A stretch of 60,000 nt of DNA, taken from assembly GCA_950295325.1 (NCBI GenBank), contig OX485808.1, forward strand, positions 37,036,527-37,096,526. Direction: 5' to 3'. Positions within the stretch are counted from its first letter, which is position 1. Each line of letters opens with the position of its first letter. Of this stretch, positions 22,305 to 33,525 are shown piece by piece. The notes beneath the pieces were generated by a model. That model saw only the letters and a program-made list of their open reading frames with translations. It was not told the origin of the DNA and ran no database searches. Origin of the DNA: Polytrichum commune (taxonomy: Eukaryota; Streptophyta; Polytrichopsida; Polytrichales; Polytrichaceae). The position numbers were made by a program, and so were the translations under genes.

Positions 22305-23770
22305 GCAGCGTCTGGGGAGACTCAACCGCTACTTACAGATGAACCAGTTGAGTTTGAGAAGCAACCGGGTTGAAGTGCAAGAGTTCACGATAATTGTCAA
22401 TCGTTTTGGAAGAGTCTATGGAATATGCCTCAAGTTTAATTGAAGGCGAACCGAAAGATGTCAACTTGTAACCGGTTGGAGTTGGAAACGCTTTCATCTC
22501 GACCGATTATGCCCAAAACTGGTCAGGAGAGATAACAACCTGTGGGTTTGTATGTTATTTTAGGGCTTTTATGTTGGATGAATGACCGGTTGAAGTTCAA
22601 GAGTTCAAGGTAATTACCGATCGTTTTGGAAGAATCTATGGAATGTACCTTGGATTAATAAAGGCAGACCGAAAGATGCCAACTTGTAACCGGTTGGAGT
22701 TGGAAACGCTTGGATCTCGACTGATTATGCCCAAAACTGGTCGGGAGAGATAACAACTAGTGGGTTGTATATTGTTTCAGGGCTTTTATGTTGGATGAAT
22801 GACCGGTTGAAGTTCAAGAGTTCAAGGTAATTACCAATCATTTTGGAAGAATCTATGGAATATACCTCAATTTAATAAAGACATACCGAAAGATGCCAAC
22901 TTGTAACCGGTTGGACTTGGAAACGCTTGGATCTCCACCGATTATGCCCAAAATTGGTCCGGAGAGATAACAACCTCTGGGTGCATATTGTTTCAGGGCT
23001 TTTGTGTTGGATGAATGATTGGTTGAAATTCAAGAGTTCAGGATAATTAGCCATCGTTTTAAAAGAATCTATAGAATATACCTCAATTTAATAAAGACGG
23101 ACTGAAAGATGTCAACTTGTAACTGGTTGGACTTGGAAACACTTTGGATCTCCACCGATTATGCCCCAAATTGGTATGGGGAGATAACAACCTCCGGGTT
23201 GCATATTGTTTCAAGGCTTTTATGTTGGATGAAATGACCGGTAGAAGTTCAAGAATTCAAGGTAAACACCAATTGTTTTAGAAGAATCTATGGAAAATAC
23301 CCCAAAATTAATAAAGATGAACCAAATGATGTCAATTGTTAACCGGTTGGACTTAGAAACACTAGGATCTTGACCGACTATGTTCAAAATTGGTAGAGTG
23401 AGAGAACAACCTCCAGGTTGCATATTGTTTTAGGGTTTTTATGTTGGATAAATGAGAGGTACACTTGTATGGGGTCCGGGGCAGTGACCGGGGAGAATCC
23501 ACCGCTAGTTACATATGAACCAATTGAGTTTGAGAAAGAACCAATTGGAGTTCAAAAGTTCAAGATAATTACCGATCGATTTAGAAGAATCTATGAAATA
23601 TACCCCAAATTAATAAAGAAAACCCACAAAATGTCAACTTTGTAACCGGTTGGAGTTGGAAACATTAAGATCTCGACCAATATTACCCAAAGTTGGTCGG
23701 AAGAGATAACAACCTCTGGGTTGGATACTATTTTCAAGGCTTTTATGTTGGATGAATGAGAGGTACGCTC
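22305..23770 (+). repeat. Tandem array, period about 218 bp, of the CCGGTT repeat
   Basis: The anchor RACCGGTTGAAGTTCAAGAG begins at about 22361, 22584, 22801, 23017, 23236 and 23539, giving periods of 223, 217, 216, 219 and 303 bp. Each unit also carries TTTTGGAAGAATCTATGGAA, TGTAACCGGTTGGA, TCGACCGATTATGCCCAAAA and GAGATAACAACCTC. The first and last units have a longer head that includes ACCGCTAGTTACA and GAACCAATTGAGTTTGAGAA, a form also seen in the isolated copies elsewhere. The unit period is not a multiple of three, stops occur in all frames, and no protein is suggested. Confidence 0.92.
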
Positions 23771-24119
23771 ATATGCGGTGTCTCTATGTGATTACGTTTA
23801 TATAAACGGCTCCTCTCGCCGAAAATTTGATGGAAATTTTGACCAAAGTTAATGGGTCACCCACCATATATATGGGGCATATATCTCTAGGGCCCAATGC
23901 AACTCCGAAAGTGTGTACAAATTAGCCGTGTGCTTGATGTTATTAATGTGTGCAGTACTGATGATAGAACTTTGGCTTACACGCACAAGAGAGGACAAAC
24001 TTTCAAGTAGCCCACCAACTTTCCGTGTGCGTTTGAGGACGTCCTAGGGAGGTGTGCCTAAGGGAATTCTAGGGTGGCTACGAAGCCATGGATCCACAAT
24101 CGAAAAGGCTGACGCAAAC
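23771..24119. other. Non-coding stretch
   Basis: No supported feature between the satellite array and the next MITE. Confidence 0.5.
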
Positions 24120-24122
24120 TAA

Positions 24123-24621
24123 GAGCCGCTTTACACTAGAGCTTGAGGGCCCTTGACCTGTGAAAGAACAAATTATGTGATTGGTTGGGAAGATGGAGAC
24201 GGTCCAAGTTCACTTCACACCGCACTCTAAGGGCCTGCGGGACTAGAGGAATTTGAGGGGATGAAGAAATCTACGTGATGTTCTATATGTAACCAAGTGG
24301 ATAATGTTTCATGGGCTATCGTAGATTGAGTTAGAAGTGGGCCTAATGCAAAACTAGGGGCCGTGCCAAGCAATTAAGTTGCCATTGTCTCCTATAATAT
24401 AATATTGCCCAAGGTGGGGTTCTGGAGTACCTATTATTTTGGGTTGTCCATAAATTATGTTGCGGTTCCTCAACGTTGTCCAATTTCACTTACACTAAGT
24501 CTTGAGGGCCCATCAATTGGAAAACTATAATTCTATTTCCCGTGGTACAGTCATCGGGATGGTTTTGAAGGGCCTTGAGATTTTTGTGGTCACAACTCTT
24601 AGTCCGTGTGTAAAACGGCCG
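24123..24621 (+). mobile_element. Tourist-like MITE, GCCGYTTTACAC subfamily
   Basis: The 499-bp element starts GAGCCGCTTTACACTAGAGC and ends with the complement of CGGCCGTTTTACACACGGAC. TAA flanks both sides (24120-24122 and 24622-24624). It aligns with 32279-32707: GATTGGTTGGGAAGATGGAG, GACGGTCCAAGTTCACTTCA, TTGCGGTTCCTCAACG and CCCGTGGTAC. The right-hand TAA is immediately followed by the next MITE. Confidence 0.85.
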
Positions 24622-24624
24622 TAA

Positions 24625-24830
24625 GGGCCACTTCACACACGAGTCAAGGGCCATGGCCATGTGGTTGTGAGGGCCCTTGACTCTCACCCAAAGGTTGTAC
24701 CAGTTGTCTAAACCCCTTGTCATTGACAGGGTCTTTTGGAAGTTGCATTAGGCCTACTTCTTGGAGGTCGGCCTAACGCCAATTCCAGTAGGCCATGAAA
24801 CATTATTTATAACTATAGTTTAGATTTTGG
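24625..24830 (-). mobile_element. Truncated Tourist-like MITE (half element)
   Basis: It starts GGGCCACTTCACACACGAGT directly after TAA and follows the layout of the 45103 element through the central hub CTACTTCTTGGAGGTCGGCC and GCCATGAAACATTAT, then loses similarity. The second half and its terminus are absent. Confidence 0.75.
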
Positions 24831-25272
24831 ATAGAATGAAACCCATGGAAACACTCAAGGAAGGCTTGAAAGTTGATTTTTAGGTCATCTAGGTGTCTCA
24901 AATAAGTTTTATTAGGACAATGTTAGGATTATTCCAAATCATTTAGGACTTTGGTTGACCTTTCAATATATTCAAAACAAGAAATTTAAGAGTCTCTCAA
25001 TCACAATACATGCATTTATAACAATATCTCGATTTTGCACTATTTTACCCAAGCAATATTTTGGTACTAATTTCATTTGATTTGGACCTTATGCAATGCA
25101 CAAACATAGGCACGGCCATTGTCAATAGTCTTGCAAATAGTATCCCATTTTTGGTCTTTTCACCAAAACCAAGGGCACTTTGGCATGGTCAATAATCTCG
25201 TGGTAATCGATTTATGTAATATAACTTGAATGAACAAGTTTGTGGTCACCCAAATAGGGTTTTCAATATTTC
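24831..25272. other. Non-coding stretch
   Basis: No supported feature. Confidence 0.5.
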
Positions 25273-25275
25273 TTA

Positions 25276-25604
25276 CACTAGCATAAAACTATGCCAGAAA
25301 AGAACCACATCCGAAATTGGTAGCGGCTCTTTTGACCAGCTTGATATGTAGTCGCTAAATAACCACAAATTTTTGTTTTTGGTTTAGTGACTAAAATTTT
25401 GGGAACTTTGGGACATGCAATATACCGTTGGAAAGGTCTTGAAACTACCTTTCCAGCGGTATATTACACGCCCCCGAAATTTAAAAATCTAGTCATTAAA
25501 CCATATATATATATGATGTCGTTTAATAACTGCAGATCAGGTTGGTCAAAAGAATTGCGGCTGATTTCGGTTGTGGTTCTGTTTAGCATAATTTTCTACT
25601 AGTG
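25276..25604. mobile_element. Full-length foldback MITE with CACTA...TAGTG ends
   Basis: The 329-bp element starts CACTAGCATAAAACTATGCC and ends with the complement of CACTAGTAGAAAATTATGCT, with a perfect TTA duplication (25273-25275 and 25605-25607). Nearly the whole element is one inverted repeat: AGAACCACATCCGAAAT and TTTTGACCAGCTTGATATG pair with right-arm sequence. The centre is AATATACCGTTGGAAAGGT, a 9-base loop, and its complement with one mismatch. CACTA termini with a 3-bp duplication fit the CACTA/EnSpm superfamily. The transcript would fold into a single long hairpin. Confidence 0.88.
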
Positions 25605-25607
25605 TTA

Positions 25608-27035
25608 CTCAATTCTTATTAAAATTATATTGTCATGCAATTGCCATCACCTCATCACCAATCACAAAAATAAGTATCCATTGTATGAGATCATAGGCCA
25701 TACCATTGCTCAGATTAAAGGTCCATAGTCTTGGTTCATTATAGATTCTTATTGACTTTAATTTCAACATATAGGCTCCATTCCTTTCAAAAAGTCCTCA
25801 TATGTTTTAACACCCTTACAACTAACCAACACTATAACATGGTGGCTTCAATCCACCTACCCCATGTAATGTGGTTTTCATTTCCGAATGTACCTAAGGT
25901 AACTACTAATATTGGAATTGGTATATCACAAGTACAAATATTAAACACTCAATGTCATCCCCTTCCTTCTCAAGATGCTACCTCACCCTTCGCAATCAAT
26001 AAACTTGTCCAAGTGCCCTCTCTACTACCAATTTTTCAGTTTGCTCACCATTGCATGCCTAGTCTTGGGCACTTTGGATTTCCCCTCATTGGTACAATTA
26101 CACATAACCAGCTAGAGAACCACCCTTTGCTTATCGGTGTCTCTCATTAAGGTAGAAATACCATAACCCATGAAAATAAGGTGATTTGCATCGAAGATAT
26201 GGTCTTACAATCATGAGATAATTTTCCAAGATAGACGAGAGGGATTCATGAAGAATGCAAGTTGTTTCGTTTTTTTTTTTGCCCTGTACAAAAAATTCTA
26301 TAATTTCTCAAAGTGGAAAGTTGTCAAACCTCCTATTCATACACTAAATTCTCCCTACACTGAACACGATAATCCACGTTTCCATACAGAACATCACCTA
26401 AATCGGTTACCTCATGAGTACATTAAACTTGACTCCCGTTGGCTACACTAAGTGTACATGCATTGAAGTTGCCGCCTCGCCATGATTGGTTTTAGAAATG
26501 GCACTTCACTATTATGACAGCGGTCTAGTGCACGGATAGAGGGTGGTTAACCAGTTTGGATATTTCTACCTTAGTCAAAAATTGAAAACAATGCTTCATT
26601 GATCGGTTGAAGTTCCTCTTTGGTCTCCTTCCTTTCCCTTGAGGTTCATAGTATATTATGGAATCCTTTTCATCTCCCCTATGTTGCCAATGGATGAAGG
26701 GAAAGTAACCTTTGGGCTCCTCCACATCCAATACTTAGGCTATGGTCTTGACTAATACCACCATCACTTAGTTAGACAACCACAACATATTTTTTTAGGA
26801 AAAATCTCTTATATTACCACAATAGACTCTTACAACTTATAGAGTTCATATGCACTGAACTGTATCAATTATGATCTTTGCACCCAACGAGCCTTCTCCT
26901 TCCAATTTTGATTATAATACAAGCTTTGGTCATTAGATTTCCACACTTCCATACTGACTACAACCTCGATGGAATTATCTAAACTCATCCATTAAGATAT
27001 ACATTCATAGGCCATGCAATTGTGCATCACAAATC
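25608..27035. other. Unassigned stretch
   Basis: A 139-codon frame at 25731-26150 is one of the longest in the window. It lacks any motif I recognise, has no supporting signals and is rich in codons expected from the local AT-rich composition. No other feature seen. Confidence 0.4.
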
Positions 27036-27779
27036 TCAGGGCTGGTTTACACCATGGACCATGAAGTCGTCCCAGGGCGTTGTAAGAGTGTCGATTGGCT
27101 GTTGAAGTCGTCTCAGGACCACATCGGTTTACACCAAGAAAAAAAATGGCAGAGAAATGTTGTTATAATAAATTTTTTATGAATTTTTTTGGAGGCTGTA
27201 GATGAAATGGTGGCTAATCTTTATTATGATAATTTAACATTCTAAAAAAAACTAGTAGAATGTTACGATTCAAAAAAACATAATAACGGGTTAACCCAAA
27301 AAACCAATAAAAAGTTAAATTTGCAAAAGCTTGTACAACATTAAATTACATTAAACCAAAAAAATTCCCCAAAATTTTTAAAATAAAGAAATTACATTAA
27401 ATCAATAAAATGTTAAATTTCAAAAAACAAGTAAAACCAATATATAAGGTTGTTGTTTTTAGCAAGATTTCATTTATCTAATGAACTTGTTGTGGTATAG
27501 TATCTGTAGTATTGTGTGAATTATTTTGCCATCATGAAGGATTAAAGTGTTGATGTTGAATCTCGTATAGAGTCACAAAGAGAGTGGTCATAGAATTCAT
27601 AATAGATGCAAAATTTGGCAGCTTTAATTTTTAAAAGCAACCAATCTTCAATTTCACAAATGTTGGATGGTCTTAATTTGTTTCTTTATCTTTTTAGTAC
27701 ATTTTGTCCTTTGCCACTTATACCCATGTTCAATGTTTTGCAATGACGACAATAGAATAAACCCCTTGGAGTTGGCATC

Positions 27780-28030
27780 TTCCAAGGTTTCGAAGAAATG
27801 GTAGCAACAACAACAACAACAAAACAACATGTACTTGAAAAGAAAAGAAGACAAGCAACAAAAGAAGAAGTGAAGAAGACGAAGAAATCCAAGAAGGATG
27901 TGATAGAGGTTGGTGAATCTAAAAATTATTAAAAAACAAAAAAACAAGAATGAAGTGGAGAAATTTTGAGGTGCATCAACTAATTATTATTTGACGCGAG
28001 GTAGATGAAGAAACAACAAACAAACAAGGT
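27780..28030 (+). pseudogene. Possible remnant of the second Harbinger ORF
   Basis: On the plus strand, opposite to the transposase, a lysine-rich frame from about 27797 runs KKTKKSKKDVIEVGESKNY to a stop. After a frame change it reads FEVHQLII and REVDEE. This loosely resembles the QLI-LRGEMDEEF block found in the Myb/SANT-like partner protein of plant PIF/Harbinger elements, which is usually coded apart from the transposase. The match is short and broken, so this is a guess supported mainly by position. Confidence 0.3.
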
Positions 28031-28204
28031 AATATTTTTGACAGATTTTTTTTTTTTTAAATTCACGAAAATATAATGTTGCATGAGGACGTATGTGGAC
28101 TATATGATGTGGTTGTAGAAGGCCTTGGCGTTTGCCGTATAGCCCCTACACCCCCCCCCCAAAAAAAGAACGGGATTAAATTTGTTCACTGTCCCCATCG
28201 TCTT

Positions 28205-28280
28205 GTGTGTGAGGCTTTTGAACCCGCAACTATTCGGGTAAACGTTATTTCATCCCCTCCTTATAACCACTAAATCATGT
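28205..28280 (-). repeat. tRNA-like sequence nested in the Harbinger relic
   Basis: On the minus strand, TTTAGTGGTTATAAGG fits a tRNA A box, and about 40 bases later GCGGGTTCAAAAGCC fits a B box. The spacing is near that of real tRNA genes. I cannot close a full cloverleaf. Plus-strand C and A runs follow at 28151-28167. A tRNA-derived SINE head inserted in the older transposon is the simplest reading. Confidence 0.5.
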
Positions 28281-28305
28281 TCATCTATTTCGTTGTTATT
28301 TTTAC

Positions 28306-28351
28306 AATTATAGGATGTTATATTATATAATTATAGGATGTTATATTATAT
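28306..28351 (+). repeat. Tandem duplication of a 23-bp AT-rich unit
   Basis: The unit AATTATAGGATGTTATATTA plus TAT occurs twice in direct succession with at most one difference. Confidence 0.85.
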
Positions 28352-29429
28352 AGTATATATAATTATATATATTCTAGATTTTTTTTATAGACCATCTATG
28401 TTTTACAAACCAACGTTGTTTTTATGGACCAACTTTGTTTTGAAATATTATTTATTCATATATTTTTCTCATTTGAACTATGTTGTTATGTTTCAATTCA
28501 ATATATATATCATGTTGTTATTTTTTGCATGTGTTAATACTTAATTCAAATTTTAGATTCGTTTAGTAGATACAATCAAAGGTTTTAATCGTTCTTAGTT
28601 GTCTTGTAAAAAATACACATTCTCAAATAATACAGGTTTAGCAAATGAAATTTATGGATCATAGAAAAAACAAGAATGTAAATGGTTTCAAGAATAAATG
28701 AACTATATTAGAGTAGAACAAGTGTGCATAATCAAATTCTAGCAAATATGGCAAAATTATTTTCAAAAGATGTTATTTCATCTACATCATGTCAAATACA
28801 ATTACCAAAAATAACATGTGTCAATTACAACACCAATAACATGTGAATCACAATATAGGAAGAAAAACACTAAAATAAAAATATTAGAATAAGTTGTTGA
28901 ATTTTTTTAAAGCTTGCCTTATGTTATTTTAGGAATCTACAAATTTTCTGAAAAGCATGGACCAAAACTATGTTGCTTTCCTAGATAAATTCTAAAAACT
29001 ACTCTATTGTATGAGTGAAACTATCACTATTTATACATGGTATACCGGATTTGTTTAGGATTTTATACAACTACATATTGTTTTGCCAATAAGTTGTGCA
29101 TCACTGTGGCCTCCTTTAGAAGGTCATTTGTTTGCTTATTTTTTTCTCAATAATTTTTTTTCTCAATCATTACCTTGTCTGCAATTGGAACATCTTTCCT
29201 AGCTAGAACCTTTCTTTTTAGTTTAACAATCCAATTCTTATTCTCCGCAATTCACTGCCTTATTGTAATTCTTCATCAATAATTCTTCTAGTTAGTTTGT
29301 ATTTTAATTCTACAATCTATTCATCTTCAATCCCTTCATTGTTTATGATACATGAATTTTACAAAACTATGTTTATTGCTATGATATCTGGCATATTCTT
29401 TAAAGGTACATCAAATCGCTTCATTATTA

Positions 29430-30135
29430 TCTTTCATCTACCCTTCAAAATACAAAATGCCTTTCCACCTACATTCTGGTTGAAGATCGGATAAAATGCT
29501 ATTTTACCTCATTCCAAATAATGTAGTTTTTCCACCCTTAAATGAATGGTATATCCAAAGCCTCACCAGATACGCATCGTCTCCTACAATTTTATAAAAC
29601 TGTTTTTTTCCTTCTATATATACCCGTCCCAATCTTGTAGCATAAAAAACAACCCAACCGTGTAGACTTCATGTCTATCCAAATTCATAATCTAAAAACA
29701 TTCAATTTGGTCCAATAAGTCCCTATAAAATTGTTGAATGGAATGATGCCTTACAGTAATAGTCTTCTCCGCCGAAAACTGGAGCTAAAACAAGAATATG
29801 TGACTCGTCTATTACTTCTATAATGTAAGATATACCATACAGTTGTTTGAACCTTGAAGTAAAAAATCCTCAACTGCGATTTATTCAAATATTGATTGCA
29901 AATGCTTCCTAACAACTTTACAAAATTCCTTCATTATTTTTGATAATGTGCTCTTATGAACTTCATACAAGTCTCCTATGCTTTGCAGTTCATCGCCGCT
30001 ACTTAACCTATGCAATGACATTGCTATCATTTCTTACTCTAGCATAGTAACTATAAAATGGGTGTCTTCTTTCTTCAAATACATGCCTAACCTTCAAAGC
30101 CGATTGCCGCATTTGTAGAAAAAATCAGAGTTATA
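29430..30135 (-). pseudogene. PIF/Harbinger DDE transposase, broken
   Basis: Read from about 30135 downwards on the minus strand, the pieces follow the family order. First is a helix-turn-helix-like block MSLHRLSSGDELQSIGDLYE, then STLSKIMKEFCKVV. Next comes RFKQLYGISYII and EVIDESHILVLAP, holding the first catalytic aspartate of the IDGTHI motif (G changed to E). Then GEDYYCKASFHSTIL, the usual RK-FHS segment. The second acidic region is badly decayed. The third region is VGDDAYLVRLWIYHSFKG near 29535-29592, matching the GDAAYPL block. Last is SSTRM-stop-VER near 29460-29490, matching the STRMVVERAFG block. Stops and several frame changes interrupt the frame, so it cannot make a working enzyme. 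When intact this protein cuts and pastes the element at TWA sites. Several matches in the right order make the family assignment strong. Confidence 0.85.
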
Positions 30136-30411
30136 TTGACAATGCTACAAAGGTTATCCAAGAGCCACGGGCTGATGGGACCCCGGGGTCCCGCCATATG
30201 ATTCATATATTTAAAAATCAACACATTCATTTTTTGGTCCATGGTCATTCCTCTTGGTCCACATTCAGTTTACACCTAGTGAGAGGCCCAAGGTTGTGTA
30301 AGTTATTTAAAAAAAAAATTGAACCATGGAAGTTGGAGCATGAAGTTGGACCATGGAAAAGACCATCTCCCATGATCCAACTTCATGCTCCATGGTGTAA
30401 GCCGGCCCTCA

Positions 30412-31742
30412 GAGAAGTAAACATGGTGTAAACATGGCTATTGTCTATGCTCAAAGCACTCACATTTCATTTCCAAAGATGACCACTTTAGTCTTCTTTT
30501 GAAACTGCTACTTATTTAGATTTCGCCATTCACGTCCCTTCATTTCATTCTAGGTATGACTTAGAGTGAAGGAATCAGAGTCTATTACAATGTTATTCTA
30601 AGCTTCAATTAAAATTACACCTGACGTGAAACGAAAACAATTAACAATTTAGTATAAACTCCCTCGATGCCTTTTATTTACTTCAAGAATAAGTCAATGG
30701 CATTGCAATTTATGAATCTCACATACATGACTAGAAACAACTCTCATTGCTTTTCACAAAAATAAGACTTCTAGAAAGGCTGGAATGGTCTCGGAGAGCG
30801 AGAGTGAGCACGAGAGAGAGAGAGAGTTGGGCATTTCTTGAATAGATCTAGGCTTATTTCGATGTATAGTCCTTTCATAAAACATCTTCTTATTCATAGG
30901 CCAAACCATTCTTCTGCATATCTATGTGCCTTTCCAAAACTCGGGAGGGTGGGTGGGTCCATCCCTCAAAACCATACCATTGCATATCTATCTCTATGTT
31001 TTTGCTATAACTTCGTCTTGGTATGCATTTAAGAATTTGAATACCTTGCCTACTCAAACTCCTAAGGTTGCATAAAAGTCTTGCATTCCATATCCAAGGT
31101 TTACCAAATCAAGTTTTCAACAAAGTACTAAGACCTTGTCTAAATTGTACCCCAAATATATATTTACTCTCACAACATGCCTTGTATTCCTCATCGTTCT
31201 AGAATACCTAAGCATTGAGCACACATTATTTTTGAAATAAGATGACATACAAAACCTAATCTTGCCTTGAATGTTGTGGAGGGTCTGCCTCACCTGTGCT
31301 CATGCCACCAACCAAATCCAAAAAGAGGGTTAGTAATGTACACGAGGTGAATAACAACAGTTTCCAATTGTTATCTATGTCATACAATCAAATAAAGCAT
31401 AATCATACATTTTGTATCATTACATACTCAATGGATGTTTGAGTATTCTACATGTTCCTTAGCCATTGTATGTGAATGAAGAATAAGGCACTTAGCCTAC
31501 ACCTCCCACACAACCGCACACGTTTACACTACACCCAAAAGTTACCTAGGGCAAACACCTCATGCGGCTTAACCTGCAAAAGGAAGTTCTCATACCTCCT
31601 TTCACTTGATATAAGATTAGGTGACTATCCCTATCCGTGGATTCGTGGTATCGGATCTATGGTGGATATTTGTTAGGTACGGCTTTACCTAACTCTAACT
31701 TTGGGGGTATGTTTGACTAATTGTGAGCTTTATTTTTGTCAA

Positions 31743-31773
<31 letters not shown>

Positions 31774-31854
31774 AATACATCCTAACCCTAAAGTAATTAG
31801 TCCTTTGGGGTTATAATTTATTACCATTTTGATTCATTTAAGGCATAGTAAAAC

Positions 31855-31885
<31 letters not shown>

Positions 31886-32105
31886 CTTCTAGCCTATCTA
31901 TCTTTCATTAAGGACATGTGGATTTCAAATTACACACCCCTTTCAATCAAACCATAGTTATTCCACTCACCACTTCTTGATATGTCGAGTCTTTGGTCTA
32001 TTCATACTTACTTAATTGAACTTTTCTACTTCATTTCAAGGTTTGATTCCACCTGATTTCTAATTAAGCTACAAAAAACAAAATAACAAAATCGTACCAC
32101 AACAA
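30412..32105. other. Non-coding stretch with AG microsatellites
   Basis: (AG)n tracts lie at about 30798-30828, 31744-31768 and 31859-31885. No gene supported; frames of 64 to 66 codons only. Confidence 0.55.
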
Positions 32106-32109
32106 TCTT

Positions 32110-32275
32110 TCATGTAGGAATCCATGTAGAGTTTTCATCCATAATAATTTCTTTGGGCCCTTAGGCCTTAACCTTCTAGTGTGGATTGAACTTGAACTGT
32201 CTCAGCCTTGTCAACCAATGAGAGATCTTAGGATGCAATGGTCATGTGCCTTTAGTCTTGTGTGTGAAGTGGCCC
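32110..32275 (-). mobile_element. Truncated Tourist-like MITE (half element)
   Basis: It holds TTTTCATCCATAATAATTTC, CTTCTAGTGTGGATTGAACT, TCAACCAATGAGAGATCTTA and AGTCTTGTGTGTGAAGTGGC up to the terminus CCC before TAA (32276-32278). This corresponds to the right half of the element at 45103. The left half is missing. Confidence 0.78.
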
Positions 32276-32278
32276 TAA

Positions 32279-32707
32279 GGGCCACTATCACTAGAGCTCA
32301 AGGGTCCTTGACCCATGATACACAATTATGTGATTGGTCAAGAAGTTGGAGACGGTCCAAGTTCACTTTACACTTAATCTTGAAGACTTGAGGGATCAAA
32401 GAAATTTGAGTGGATGAATTTTTTCTACATGGTATTTTGTGGCAAATTGGGTTGGGGCTTTAGTGGTGAAAGTACATGAGGTGAATATGTAAGAAGTTAC
32501 ATAGATTTAGAGACTACCTACAATATTGGGGTGTTCAAAGAATGTGTTGCGGTCCTTCAACACGGTCCACTTTCACTTTACACGTAGTTTGAGGGTCCAT
32601 CTATTGCAAAATGGATATCTATTACCCACGGTATGTCATGTGAATGGTTTGTGAGGGCCCTTAGATTTTCATGGTCATGGCTCTTGGTTTCGTGTGTAAA
32701 GTGATCC
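32279..32707 (+). mobile_element. Tourist-like MITE, sister of 24123-24621
   Basis: The 429-bp element begins GGGCCACTATCACTAGAGCT and ends with the complement of GGATCACTTTACACACGAAA, flanked by TAA on both sides (32276-32278 and 32708-32710). It shares GTGATTGGTCAAGAAGTTGG, GACGGTCCAAGTTCACTT, TTGCGGTCCTTCAACACGGT and CCCACGGTAT with its sister. Its left TAA is shared with the half element to the left. Confidence 0.85.
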
Positions 32708-32854
32708 TAAGTTCTTAAGGAACTCAATCAACAAACTTAAGTTAGAAGGACTGAATGAAGGACTTTAGGTTTCATTGCTCATATTTGGTTTTTCCTCCAC
32801 TCATGTTGTGAGTCCCAACTAGATTTTGGTTTATGGAAACTACCACATGGAGTA

Positions 32855-33030
32855 CGGTGAGGTAGACATGCGTTATTTGGTTACTTATCTTAATCAGGCA
32901 CCTATATTTTAGTGGAATAATTGAGTGTGCTTCCAAGAATGGATACCCGAGAAACATGTGTTTCAAAGACATTGAATTGTATGCTTGAATACAAAGACCC
33001 ATTCTAGGCTCAATCGTCACAAAAGAAATT
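32855..33030 (+). repeat. Dispersed R3 repeat, fragment
   Basis: The sequence GTTATTTGGTTACTTATCTT followed by AATCAGGCACCTATATTTTA matches the terminal region of R3 copies. Later homology is weak. Confidence 0.5.
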
Positions 33031-33214
33031 CACTTTGCCAATGAACAAGAGATTCAAGCGAGCTCCAAAAATCATGAGGGAAGTTGCTATGGCCTCGAAG
33101 TGGATTAGCTAACCATATTGTTCCAATCACATGTGCCATACCCTAAGAGAAATGGCTAACCCCCAAAAAAACAACCATGTAAGATTCATCTTCCTTACGA
33201 CCACGAGAGATCTC

Positions 33215-33261
33215 AAATCATTTCCTCCTCACGGCCCTTGATCACATGTGTAAAACGACCC
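33215..33261. repeat. Isolated right end of a Tourist-like MITE
   Basis: The sequence CACGGCCCTTGATCACATGT then GTAAAACGACCC before TTA matches the terminus of the 24123 subfamily. No partner end was found. Confidence 0.5.
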
Positions 33262-33289
33262 TTAGTGCATTACACTATATCAGTTCGTG

Positions 33290-33525
33290 TTTAAGGAGGA
33301 TTTTGGGCATAATAGGTCGAGATCCCTAGTGTTTCCACAACCAATCAGTTACATGTTGACATCGTTCGGTTTCTCTTCATTGAATTGAAGAGTATTCTAA
33401 TAAATTTCCTTTTAAAAACAATCAGCAATTTTCCTAAAGCCTTGAAGTTGAACCAATCCATATGTTATCTAACGCAACGGTCGGTTTTGATGCCAGCGAG
33501 GGGCTGATCACACCGGCCAGTTCCG
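33290..33525 (-). repeat. Dispersed CCGGTT repeat, single copy
   Basis: Anchors in reverse are GGGCATAATAGGTCGAGATC, CTAGTGTTTCCA, CATCGTTCGGTTTCTCTTCA and ACGGTCGGTTTTGATGCC. Same family as the tandem array at 22.3 kb. Confidence 0.75.

Larger units (their letters stand above)
27039..30408 (-). mobile_element. PIF/Harbinger transposon relic, 3.37 kb
   Basis: The inverted ends are GGGCTGGTTTACACCATGGA on the left and, from the right, GGGCCGGCTTACACCATGGA; similarity continues for about 30 bp through CATGAAGT. TCA flanks both sides (27036-27038 and 30409-30411), a 3-bp duplication as expected for PIF/Harbinger, though TAA or TTA is more usual. The right third holds a decayed transposase on the minus strand (separate entry). 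A tRNA-like sequence and a 23-bp tandem duplication lie in the left-centre, and TIR-like words recur just inside both ends (GGTTTACACC near 27124; CATGGAAGTTGGAGCATGAA near 30325). Confidence 0.85.

Noticed and set aside
22305-23770. CRISPR-like repeat-spacer array
   Set aside because: The whole unit of about 218 bp repeats, with no unique spacers between short repeats, and the context is eukaryotic. It is a satellite.
25731-26150. 139-codon open frame
   Set aside because: No motif, no neighbours and no codon signal that I can see; probably chance.
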